Made by a program: the position numbers and the translations under genes. From an uncultured Reyranella sp. (GTDB taxonomy: Bacteria; Pseudomonadota; Alphaproteobacteria; Reyranellales; Reyranellaceae), in the NCBI RefSeq assembly GCF_945957355.1, contig NZ_CAMFKM010000004.1, forward strand, positions 124,001-188,000: DNA of 64,000 nucleotides. Reading direction: 5' to 3'. Position 1 is the first letter of the stretch; each line of letters begins with the position of its first letter. A model generated the notes under the pieces. The model did not search any database and was not told the origin of the DNA. It was given only the letters and a program-made list of their open reading frames with translations. Of the stretch, positions 9,089 to 16,511 are shown in pieces.

Positions 9089-10174
9089 ATGCTGCAGACA
9101 CGGGTGGACAGCGGGCTCGACGGCGTGATCGTGGCCGACACGGTGATGAGCGAGGTGGATGGGGAGGCCGGTCGGCTGATCGTTCGCGGCCAGGCGATCG
9201 AGGACCTGGTGAGGACGCGAGGCTTCGAGGGTGTGGCCGCGCTGCTCTGGGAGGGCTTCGCAGCCGGCGGCGGTGATGAGGCGGCGGTCCGAGCCGGCCT
9301 GGCCGCGGCGCGTGTGCGCGCCTTCGCGGACGTCCCGAAGCTGCTGGGGGCGGCCAAGGGGCTCAATCCGGTCGAGGGGCTGAGGGTCGGCCTCGGCATG
9401 CTGCCCGATTCGGACCCCGTGCCGCACCACTTTCTGGTCTGTGGCGCGCTGCCGGTCTTTCTGGCGGCGCTGCTGCGGGCAGCTGACTCCAAGCCGGCCC
9501 TCGCGCCGGATCCGGCCCTCACGACGGCGCAGGATCTCCTGCGCATGATCCGCGGCCGTCGTGCCGACGAGGCCTTCGAGAAGGGTCTCGATACCTATCT
9601 CGCAACGGTCACCGATCACGGCTTCAACGCCTCGACCTTCACGGCGAGGGTCGTCGCGTCGACACGTGCCGGCCTGATCTCCTCGGTACTGGCTGCGCTC
9701 TGCGCCCTGAAGGGCCCTTTGCATGGCGGAGCGCCGGGGCCCGTGCTCGATATGTTCGACGAGATCGGATCGCCCGAGCGCGCCGAGGCGTGGCTCGACG
9801 ATGCCTTCGCCAGGGGCACGCGTCTGATGGGCTTCGGCCACCGGGTCTACAAGAAGCGAGATCCCAGGGCCGATGTCCTGAAGAACGCCGTCGCGAAGCT
9901 GCCGCAGACGGCGGGGAGACTGGGCTTCGCGGTCGAGGTCGAACGCAGCGCCATACAATCGCTGCGCAAATACAAGCCCAAGCAACGCCTCGACACCAAC
10001 GTCGAATATTACACGGCGCTTCTCCTGGAGGCGCTCGAGGTGCCGCGCAGCGCCTTCACAGCCCTGTTCGCCGTCGGACGTGCCGCAGGCTGGTGCGCGC
10101 ACATCTTCGAGCAGGAGAGGGGCGGGCGGTTGATTCGGCCGCAATCGACCTACGTCGGGCCGCGGCCGGCCTGA
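9089..10174 (+). CDS. Citrate synthase / 2-methylcitrate synthase family protein
   Basis: A 361-residue single-domain citrate synthase, expected to condense oxaloacetate with acetyl-CoA or propionyl-CoA. Active-site histidines are His212 (LHGGAPG) and His251 (GFGHRVYKKRDPR). The position of the catalytic aspartate holds Glu306 (DTNVEYY), a variant I associate with CitA-like secondary synthases, so substrate preference is uncertain. AAGGGGA lies upstream of the ATG. It is divergent from the HTH-citrate synthase gene and probably controlled from the shared spacer. A genome of this type should have a separate main gltA. Confidence 0.88.
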   Translation: MLQTRVDSGLDGVIVADTVMSEVDGEAGRLIVRGQAIEDLVRTRGFEGVAALLWEGFAAGGGDEAAVRAGLAAARVRAFADVPKLLGAAKGLNPVEGLRVGLGMLPDSDPVPHHFLVCGALPVFLAALLRAADSKPALAPDPALTTAQDLLRMIRGRRADEAFEKGLDTYLATVTDHGFNASTFTARVVASTRAGLISSVLAALCALKGPLHGGAPGPVLDMFDEIGSPERAEAWLDDAFARGTRLMGFGHRVYKKRDPRADVLKNAVAKLPQTAGRLGFAVEVERSAIQSLRKYKPKQRLDTNVEYYTALLLEALEVPRSAFTALFAVGRAAGWCAHIFEQERGGRLIRPQSTYVGPRPA

Positions 10175-10200
10175 GCCTCAGGCTCGACGGACCGTCGAGC
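10169..10200. terminator. Paired hairpins at convergent gene ends (possible bidirectional terminator)
   Basis: Two adjacent inverted repeats cover the stop codons of the convergent genes: GCCTGA-GCC-TCAGGC (10169-10183) and GCTCGACGG-A-CCGTCGAGC (10182-10200). The second stem has 9 perfect base pairs, though with a very short loop. No T-run follows in either direction, so intrinsic termination is only a possibility. Confidence 0.35.
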
Positions 10201-10732
10201 CGCGCCAGGTGCGGGCCCGCGTGCCGGTGGCGTCGAAGACCCAGAGGATCACGTCGGCGCCGGCCGGCGTGAAGGTGGCCGTGAAGTAGCGGCGCCAGAA
10301 GCTGCCGTCGGCGTGGGTGAACAGCGCCTCCGTGCCGAGCTGGTTCGGTCGCACGGTCAGGCTGGCCGAACGCGGCAGGGCGCGCGCATCGGCCGAGCGC
10401 AGCAGGGCCACACCGCCCGTCAGCGATCCGAAAAACATCGTCTCGCCGACCTCGTCGGTCTGCATCGGCCCGCCGTCGATGCGGAGCCAGATGGCCGGCC
10501 TGTCATCGACGCTGCGCACCGCGAACTGAATCGAAAAGGGTGTGCCACCGCCGAATTCCTCTCGTGGCGACGTGGGCGGCGGGACGATGTCCTCCAGCGG
10601 GAGCGCGCGGTGGAAGCTGGCGGTGCCGGAATAGGTGCCGAGCCAGTCGGTCCATCGAACGTGTTGGGCGTGCGCACCGGACGCGGCAAGCAGCAGGGCG
10701 GAGGTGGCCAGTGCGTGCCGCCGCGTAATCAT
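10178..10732 (-). CDS. Exported hypothetical protein
   Basis: A 184-residue protein with a twin-arginine-containing signal peptide (MITRRHALATSALLLAASGAHA). The mature part (from QHVRWTDW) is predicted mostly beta and contains no catalytic motif I recognise. Its 3' end converges with the plus-strand citrate synthase, leaving 3 bp between the stops. The PhyH-family gene lies 12 bp upstream on the same strand, so they may share a transcript. Function unknown. Confidence 0.65.
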   Translation of the reverse strand: MITRRHALATSALLLAASGAHAQHVRWTDWLGTYSGTASFHRALPLEDIVPPPTSPREEFGGGTPFSIQFAVRSVDDRPAIWLRIDGGPMQTDEVGETMFFGSLTGGVALLRSADARALPRSASLTVRPNQLGTEALFTHADGSFWRRYFTATFTPAGADVILWVFDATGTRARTWRGSTVRRA

Positions 10733-10744
10733 GGGCAGGCAAGC

Positions 10745-11635
10745 CTAGCCGGCAAGAGCGGGCTGCTCCTCGTAGGTCGCGAAGAAGCGGCGGCCCGATC
10801 CACGCTGGTTCTCGTAGATCGACCCCTGGTGATCGGCCGGCGGCAGGGGCATGCGCACCGGCGCCGGCCGCACGCGCGGCTCGATTGTCGGCTCGCCCAG
10901 CACCATGCGGCCGTTGAACTCGTCGAAGTCGGCCACGCCCATCAATGGCCAGGCGTCGGCGGCCGCATATTTGTGCAGCAGGAGCCGCCGCTGGCGATTG
11001 GATCGATTGAGCGCCGAGCCGTGCACCAGCCGCGCATGATGGATCGTCATCGAACCGGCCGGGCCCACGAGCGGCACGGCCTTCGCGACGTCTATGCCGG
11101 CTGCCTGCGGATCGAAAGCGCCACAGAACCGGCCGTTGGCATGGTGGTCGTGGACCGGGCCGTGATGGCTGCCGGGTACCACCATGAGAGGGCCGTTGGC
11201 CTCGTCGCAATCGTCGAGATAGATGCCGGTCGCCAGAACGTCGTCGTTACTGTGTGGATAGAAGGCCCAGTCCTGGTGCCACTCGACCGGCGAACCATAG
11301 CCTGCCGACTTCATGTTGAGCTTGCCGCCATGGAGGCGGATCGACGGACCGATGAGCCGCGAGAGCAGGGACGTGATCTTGGGGTCGCGGGCTAGTGCGC
11401 CGAAGAAGGCGTGGCGCTTGAAGATGGCCGGCTTCAGCCGGCGCACCCTGGGCATGGTGGCGCTGTGGCTGGGTTCCAGATCGTAGAGTTCGTCGTTGGC
11501 CGAGACGCCGCGCGCGTCCGCCACCAGACGGTCGGTGAGCGCTCGTAGTTCGGCGAGCTGCTCCCCCTCGATCAGGCGCGGGATCACGAGATAGCCGTCG
11601 CGACGGTAAGTCTCGATTTGATGATCGGTCAACAT
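10745..11635 (-). CDS. Phytanoyl-CoA dioxygenase (PhyH) family protein
   Basis: A 296-residue Fe(II)/2-oxoglutarate oxygenase. The facial triad is visible as HQD in VEWHQDWAF and His in LVHGSALNRS, with the 2-oxoglutarate-binding arginine in NRQRR after it. The N-terminus (LTDHQIETYRRDGYLVIPRLI) is characteristic of PhyH proteins. The substrate is unknown; hydroxylation of a small acid, ester or CoA thioester is possible. The ATG at 11635 is chosen because it begins the PhyH domain, although the frame stays open through the divergent gene. That divergent gene starts 45 bp away, so the two share a promoter region. Confidence 0.85.
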   Translation of the reverse strand: MLTDHQIETYRRDGYLVIPRLIEGEQLAELRALTDRLVADARGVSANDELYDLEPSHSATMPRVRRLKPAIFKRHAFFGALARDPKITSLLSRLIGPSIRLHGGKLNMKSAGYGSPVEWHQDWAFYPHSNDDVLATGIYLDDCDEANGPLMVVPGSHHGPVHDHHANGRFCGAFDPQAAGIDVAKAVPLVGPAGSMTIHHARLVHGSALNRSNRQRRLLLHKYAAADAWPLMGVADFDEFNGRMVLGEPTIEPRVRPAPVRMPLPPADHQGSIYENQRGSGRRFFATYEEQPALAG

Positions 11636-11680
11636 GCGGAAAACATAGCACGCCAGGCCCGCATCATCGATAATCGCGGC

Positions 11681-12313
11681 ATGACGAGCCGAACCCTCTT
11701 TCCGACCCTTGTCTATCGCGAGTCGCTCGTCGACCGGCGCTGGCGGCGCTTCAACCAGGACCTCGCCGACGAGTGCCAGTCGCTCGCCGCTTCGGACGCG
11801 GCGGGGCAGCGCTGGTCGGCCAAACACTATCTCGGCGGCTATACCTCCTACGGCTCGCTCGACCGTCTGCACCTCGTCTCCTCGCTGTTCGACCGGCTCC
11901 GCCGGCGCATCGATCCGCACGTGAAGTCCTTCGCGCGCGACCTCCACTACGATCTTTCCGGTCGTACGCTGGAGATGACCGATTGCTGGGCCAACCTCAT
12001 GCCGGCCGGCACCGTCCATTCCATGCACATCCATCCGACCTCCTTCGTCAGCGGCACCTATTACGTGTCGGTGCCGAAGGGCGCGGGGGCGATCAAGTTC
12101 GAGGATCCGCGGCTCGCCTATCAGATGGCCGCACCGCCACGCCGCGCCGATGCGCCGGAGGCCTATCGCTCCTTCGTCAGCGTGTCGGCGCATGACGGCG
12201 ATCTGGTGCTGTTCGAAAGCTGGCTGCGCCACGAGGTGCCTCCCGCGCACTTCTCCGGCGAACGCATCTCGATTAGCTTCAACTACGCCTGCCCGCCAAA
12301 GGCCGGTCGCTGA
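11681..12313 (+). CDS. TIGR02466-family putative 2OG-Fe(II) oxygenase
   Basis: A 210-residue protein beginning MTSRTLFPTLVYRE, the usual opening of TIGR02466 proteins. A cupin-type core is visible: HSMHIHPTSFVSGTYYVSVP, then IKFEDPRLAYQM, and finally FESWLRHEVPP with a spaced histidine and later arginine. These fit the His-x-His...His pattern of this oxygenase-like family. No reaction has been assigned to it as far as I know. It is the first gene of a compact operon: the amidohydrolase starts 10 bp after its stop. Confidence 0.78.
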   Translation: MTSRTLFPTLVYRESLVDRRWRRFNQDLADECQSLAASDAAGQRWSAKHYLGGYTSYGSLDRLHLVSSLFDRLRRRIDPHVKSFARDLHYDLSGRTLEMTDCWANLMPAGTVHSMHIHPTSFVSGTYYVSVPKGAGAIKFEDPRLAYQMAAPPRRADAPEAYRSFVSVSAHDGDLVLFESWLRHEVPPAHFSGERISISFNYACPPKAGR

Positions 12314-12323
12314 CGGAGCAACG

Positions 12324-13142
12324 ATGCGCCTCCTTGCCCTGGTCCTTCTTGTCTTCTCCGCCGTCGGCGTGTCTTCCGCGCGGGCGGCTGACGAGCTGCC
12401 GATCTTCGACGCGCATATGCACTACAGCCACGACGCCTGGTCGGTCGTGCCGCCCAAGGAAGTGGTCGATATCCTGAAGAAGGCGGGCATCAAGCGCGCG
12501 ATGGTGTCCAGTTCGAACAACGAGGGCACGAAGATGCTGCAGGACGTGGCGCCGGACACGATCGTGCCCGAGCTGCGGCCCTATCGTTCGCGCGGCGAGA
12601 TCTCGACCTGGGCGAAGGATCCGACGCTGATCCCGTACCTCGAGGACCTGCTTTCGAAGCGCAGGTACAGGGCGATCGGCGAGTTCCACATTTACGGCGC
12701 GGATGCCGACCTTCCGAACGTGCGACGCGTCGTCGAGCTGGCGAAGCAGTACGGTCTCTACCTGCACTCGCATTCCGATGCCGATGCCGTGACGCGGCAT
12801 TTCCAGCAGGACCCGACTGCCAGGGTTCTGTGGGCGCATTCGGGTTTCGAGCGACCGGAGAAGGTACGCGAGATGCTGCGCCGGTATCCCACCCTGTGGT
12901 GCGACCTCGCCTTTCTCACGGCGCACGTCTCCAACGGCAGGGTCGCGCCGGGCTGGCGCGAGCTCTTTATCGAGTTTCCCGATCGGTTCGTGCTGGGCAG
13001 CGACACCTTTACGCCGGAGCGTTGGCACTATGTGATCGAGAACGCGCGCTGGTCGCGGCAGTGGCTTTCGGACCTGCCGCCGGACGTTGCGCGCAAGATC
13101 GCCTACGAGAATGGGGACCGGCTGTTCGGAGGGGCGCAATGA
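12324..13142 (+). CDS. Exported amidohydrolase-fold protein (TIM barrel)
   Basis: A 272-residue protein with a signal peptide (MRLLALVLLVFSAVGVSSARA, then ADELPIFDAH). The metal-binding HxH is in FDAHMHYSHD just after the signal. Later histidines are in YLHSHSD and LWAHSGFE, and an aspartate is in VLGSDTF, the order expected for amidohydrolase_2-type barrels. It probably acts in the periplasm as a hydrolase or decarboxylase; the substrate is unknown. GGAGCAACG precedes the ATG. The stop overlaps the next start by 4 bp (ATGA), so translation is coupled. Confidence 0.82.
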   Translation: MRLLALVLLVFSAVGVSSARAADELPIFDAHMHYSHDAWSVVPPKEVVDILKKAGIKRAMVSSSNNEGTKMLQDVAPDTIVPELRPYRSRGEISTWAKDPTLIPYLEDLLSKRRYRAIGEFHIYGADADLPNVRRVVELAKQYGLYLHSHSDADAVTRHFQQDPTARVLWAHSGFERPEKVREMLRRYPTLWCDLAFLTAHVSNGRVAPGWRELFIEFPDRFVLGSDTFTPERWHYVIENARWSRQWLSDLPPDVARKIAYENGDRLFGGAQ

Positions 13143-13540
13143 AGCTGGCGGTCGCGTTGCCGGGATTTCTTCTCGCGACGCCGGCCTGGGCCGATTGCCC
13201 GCTCGACCTCGGCCGCGGCACGGGTTGGGTTGTCTACTCCGATCACTACCTGATGGCGTTCCGTTCCGACCCGCTGCGTATCGAGGTGGGCGAGCCGTTC
13301 GCGCTGGTCCTCAATGTCTGTACCAAAGGCGGCGAGCCGGCCGAGCTGCTGGCCGTGGATGCCAGCATGCCCGAGCATCGACATGGCATGAATTACCGGC
13401 CCCGCATCGTAGCGAAGGGGGACGGCCGTTTCAGGGCCGAGGGCATGCTGTTCCACATGCCAGGCCGATGGGAGATCACCTTCAACGTGCGCGCAGGCGA
13501 GGAAAGCGAGAACCTGACGCACGATATCATCCTCAAGTGA
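13139..13540 (+). CDS. Periplasmic YtkA/FixH-like domain protein
   Basis: A 133-residue exported protein (signal MKLAVALPGFLLATPAWA). The rest is a single beta-sandwich domain with PLRIEVGEPFALVLNVC, then DASMPEHRHGMNYRP and the ending FHMPGRWEITFNV, the pattern of YtkA-like domains. Met and His residues in MPEHRHGM could bind copper, which is inference. It overlaps both neighbours by 4 bp, ATGA at the front and GTGA at the back. It is thus fixed in one translational unit with the amidohydrolase and the di-haem peroxidase. Confidence 0.78.
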   Translation: MKLAVALPGFLLATPAWADCPLDLGRGTGWVVYSDHYLMAFRSDPLRIEVGEPFALVLNVCTKGGEPAELLAVDASMPEHRHGMNYRPRIVAKGDGRFRAEGMLFHMPGRWEITFNVRAGEESENLTHDIILK

Positions 13541-14709
13541 CCCGATTGCTGGTGTTGCTTGCACTGCTGGCCGCCTGGTCCGGTGGCGTCTCTGCGCAGC
13601 AACTGCTCGACTGGACACCCGAGGAGATCGGGAGCGTGGGGCGGCACGGCCCGTGGCCACCATCGCCGGTGCGTGATCCCTCGAACAAGGTATCGGGCAC
13701 GCCGGCCGGCATCCTGCTCGGCGAGCATCTCTTCAACGAGCCCCGGCTGTCTGGCGATGGCCGCGTGAGTTGCGCCACCTGCCATCAGGCCGGTCGCGAG
13801 TGGAGCGACGGCCTCGCCAGGGCGCGTGGAACAGTCGAACTCGACCGTCGCACGCCGTCGCTGTGGAACATCGGCTACCTCCACTGGTTCGGCTGGGATG
13901 GGGCAGGCGACTCACTTTGGGCGCAGAGCATCCGTCCGCTGCTCGATCCTCGCGAGATGAACGGCGAGGCGGCGCGCGTGGCCGCACTGCTGCGCGGCGA
14001 CACCGCCCTGACGTGCGGCTACGAAAGGGCTTTCGGCAGCAAGCCTGGCAACGACGACGAGCGGCTGCTGGTCGAGACGGCCAAGGCGCTGGCGGCCTTC
14101 CAGGCGACGCTGGTCAGTCCGCGCACGCCGTTCGATGATTTCCGCGATGCCCTCGTGGCCGGCGATCGCGAGCGGGCGTCGCGCTATTCGCTTGCCGCGC
14201 AGCGCGGCCTCAAACTCTTCATCGGCGAGGCCAATTGCAACCTCTGCCATCTCGGTCCGCGCTTCACGAGCGGCGAGTTCGGCGACGTCGGGATTCCATT
14301 CTTCGTGCGGCCAGGAGAGGTCGACCCCGGTCGCCTCGGCGGGTTGACGCGGCTGGCGGCCAGCCCCTTCAACCTGCTGGGCAAGTACAATGACGATGCC
14401 AGCGGCAACAACACCCGGCGTACGCGGCACGTTCAACGCCAGCATACGAACTTCGGGGAATTTCGTGTACCCGGCCTGCGCCAGGTGGGCCGCGGCGGCC
14501 CTTACATGCACAATGGCAGCCTGGCGACCCTCGAAGACGTCGTAAGGCACTATTCGGAGGTAAGTCCCGATCGCCTCCACAGCGACGGCATCCCATTGGT
14601 GCGGCCGCTCGGCCTGACGGCGGAGCAGAGCGCCGATCTCGTGGCCTTCCTCCGCTCGCTCGATGCCGAGCCGCCACCGCGCTCAACACCGGCGCCGCTC
14701 TGTCCTTAA
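13537..14709 (+). CDS. Di-haem cytochrome c peroxidase / MauG-family protein
   Basis: A 390-residue exported c-type cytochrome with a signal peptide of about 20 residues. Two haem-attachment motifs are present, CATCH (79-83) and CNLCH (234-238), and the family segment PYMHNGSLATLEDVVRHY follows the second haem (from 322). It could reduce peroxide or, like MauG, oxidise a partner protein. The start is GTG at 13537, overlapping the YtkA-like stop (GTGA). The next ATG would remove the signal peptide. It ends the four-gene operon. Confidence 0.9.
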   Translation: MTRLLVLLALLAAWSGGVSAQQLLDWTPEEIGSVGRHGPWPPSPVRDPSNKVSGTPAGILLGEHLFNEPRLSGDGRVSCATCHQAGREWSDGLARARGTVELDRRTPSLWNIGYLHWFGWDGAGDSLWAQSIRPLLDPREMNGEAARVAALLRGDTALTCGYERAFGSKPGNDDERLLVETAKALAAFQATLVSPRTPFDDFRDALVAGDRERASRYSLAAQRGLKLFIGEANCNLCHLGPRFTSGEFGDVGIPFFVRPGEVDPGRLGGLTRLAASPFNLLGKYNDDASGNNTRRTRHVQRQHTNFGEFRVPGLRQVGRGGPYMHNGSLATLEDVVRHYSEVSPDRLHSDGIPLVRPLGLTAEQSADLVAFLRSLDAEPPPRSTPAPLCP

Positions 14710-14731
14710 AGCCTCTCGAGGCCGAAACGCG

Positions 14732-15046
14732 CTATTTGATCAGGAAGGATTCCAGCTTCTTGCCGCTCTTGAGGGCAGCCGCGAGCCATCTCGGACGGTT
14801 GCCGCGGCCGGCCCACGTCTCGGACGCGTTCTTCGGATTGCGATAAAGCGGCGGCAGCTCTCTACCCTTGAGTGGATGTGCTTTGCCACGACGCTCCGCC
14901 CCGATCTTGCCGGGGGCTGTTCCACGAAGTTCGGTAATAGCTTCGATCAACCGCATGCGCTGCCTTGAAATGCGTGTCTCGATTTCCGCATCGATCTGCG
15001 CGCGCATTACGACCAAGTCGTCAAAGGCCATCGACTTTATCTTCAT
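14732..15046 (-). CDS. H-NS family DNA-binding protein
   Basis: A 104-residue nucleoid protein. The N-terminal half is helical and charged (oligomerisation). The C-terminal half has the H-NS core YRNPKNASETWAGRGNRPRWL. Proteins of this kind bind AT-rich DNA in the minor groove and silence foreign genes. The gene is monocistronic and convergent with the peroxidase operon. The 153 bp between its start and the ruvX stop hold its presumed promoter; I see no clear motif there. Confidence 0.9.
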   Translation of the reverse strand: MKIKSMAFDDLVVMRAQIDAEIETRISRQRMRLIEAITELRGTAPGKIGAERRGKAHPLKGRELPPLYRNPKNASETWAGRGNRPRWLAAALKSGKKLESFLIK

Positions 15047-15199
15047 GCTTACCAGTCCTCGGTTGTTGTGTAAGTCATAAGTGAAGTACGCGCGAAGCTC
15101 GAACAGCGCAACATGGTTGCGCGTTCTAAAGCGTGCGCTCTCACTGCAGACTTCTTCGATGCGGCGAAAGCGAGACGTCGCTGCTCAAAGCAATGAAAG

Positions 15200-15676
15200 T
15201 CAGCGCAACCGAGCGATCATGCTTTCGAGAATCCAGGCAGCGGCGGCCGCATCGACGCGCTCGGCGCGCTTTGCGCGTGTCATATCGTAGTCGTCGATCA
15301 TGCCGCGCGTTACCGCCGCGGTGCTGAGTCTCTCGTCCTGGAAGACGATGGGAAGGCCGGCGAGCGACGGCGCACCGTGGTTCTGGATGTTGGTCACGAA
15401 CTGACGCACCGATTGGCAACGCGGACCTTCGGTGCCATCCATGTTGAGGGGCAGGCCGACCACAAGCGCTCTGACCTCATGCTTGCGCACGAGTTCGTCG
15501 AGCGCGGCGAGATCCGGCGCCAGCTTGGTACGCTTCAAGGTCGTGAGCGGCGTCGCCAGCATGCGCATTACGTCTGTGGTCGCGATGCCGATGGTCTTGG
15601 TGCCGAGATCGAGCGCCATCAGCCGGCCGTCGCGAATCAGCAAGGTCTTCAGTTCCGGAAATTCGACGACAGGCAT
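15200..15676 (-). CDS. ruvX: Putative Holliday junction resolvase / pre-16S rRNA nuclease
   Basis: A 158-residue YqgF-family RNase H-fold protein. The catalytic acidic residues are in MALDLGTKTIGIA and near the end in RVDAAAAAWIL. The family motifs VVGLPLNMDGTEGPRC and FQDERLST lie between them. In E. coli the enzyme trims pre-16S rRNA ends; a resolvase role was proposed earlier. It starts one base after the alpha/beta hydrolase stop, so they form an operon. Length is normal. Confidence 0.93.
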   Translation of the reverse strand: MPVVEFPELKTLLIRDGRLMALDLGTKTIGIATTDVMRMLATPLTTLKRTKLAPDLAALDELVRKHEVRALVVGLPLNMDGTEGPRCQSVRQFVTNIQNHGAPSLAGLPIVFQDERLSTAAVTRGMIDDYDMTRAKRAERVDAAAAAWILESMIARLR

Positions 15677-16444
15677 TCAAGCGGCTTTCCCTTTGAGCCA
15701 GGTTTCCGCCTCGTCGGCGACCCGTTCCCATCCGGGCTGGCCGAGCACCCAATGTCCCTGGCCTTCATACTCGACATAGTCGGCGACGTGGGCGAACTGC
15801 CTGGCGGTGCGGCGAACGACGCCGGGCGGCACGAGCCTGTCCTTCTCCGCGCCGACGAACAGCAGCGGTACGGTCACCCTTCGCGGATCGACGGTCGCGG
15901 CCTTCCTGTCGTCGAGCCACGGCATGCCGATTTCCAGCAGGGCACGGCCTGATTCATGGACGAAGCCCGCATGTTCGATCGTACCGTCGACAGGATCGGA
16001 TGTGTTGAATGTGTAGGTCAGTGCTTCGCGGAGCGTCGCGCGATGCGGCTTCCGCCACCAGGCCCAGCGCGCCTGGATGCGGGCGAAGGCCATGAGGTTG
16101 GACGGGCGCAGCGCGATGACGCTCGACGGTGGAGCAGGCGTGAGCAACACCCCCGCGCGCGCGAGGCCTCTGGCACAAAGAAGGAGAGCGATGAGTCCGC
16201 CCATCGAATGGCCGATGACGACCGGTTTCTCCGGCAGCGCAAGGATGGTCGTTTCGAGATCGGCGACGTAGTCGTGCAGGCTGGTTTCACCAAGGGCGGC
16301 TGGCGGTGAATCCGCAGCCGCATCGTGGTATCGCAGAGTGTCTGCAATGGTCGCCCATCCTCGCTCCTCGAGGAGGGGACGCCAATTGCGCCATACGGCC
16401 GATGTTCCCCACATGCCGTGAATCAGGACTGCCATCCGAACCAT
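15677..16444 (-). CDS. Alpha/beta hydrolase
   Basis: A 255-residue serine hydrolase of the alpha/beta fold. It shows the oxyanion-hole start VLIHGMWG, the nucleophile elbow VIGHSMGG, an acid in VGAEKDRLVPP and the final histidine in EGQGHWVLG. The substrate is unknown; lipase-like or esterase activity is likely. Start choice is uncertain: the frame is open to 16483, and 16444 or 16435 give the normal N-terminus. It abuts ruvX directly and is divergent from the antiporter gene. Confidence 0.82.
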   Translation of the reverse strand: MVRMAVLIHGMWGTSAVWRNWRPLLEERGWATIADTLRYHDAAADSPPAALGETSLHDYVADLETTILALPEKPVVIGHSMGGLIALLLCARGLARAGVLLTPAPPSSVIALRPSNLMAFARIQARWAWWRKPHRATLREALTYTFNTSDPVDGTIEHAGFVHESGRALLEIGMPWLDDRKAATVDPRRVTVPLLFVGAEKDRLVPPGVVRRTARQFAHVADYVEYEGQGHWVLGQPGWERVADEAETWLKGKAA

Positions 16445-16511
16445 CGCAAAGGTTATAAGGCGTGCAATCGACCGGGTCGACACGAGCCCCCAGCAAAGGT
16501 GATCAGGTAAG

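Noticed and set aside
11636..12250. Extension of the PhyH protein by about 200 residues.
   Set aside because: The extension is antisense to the TIGR02466 gene; the domain starts at the ATG at 11635.
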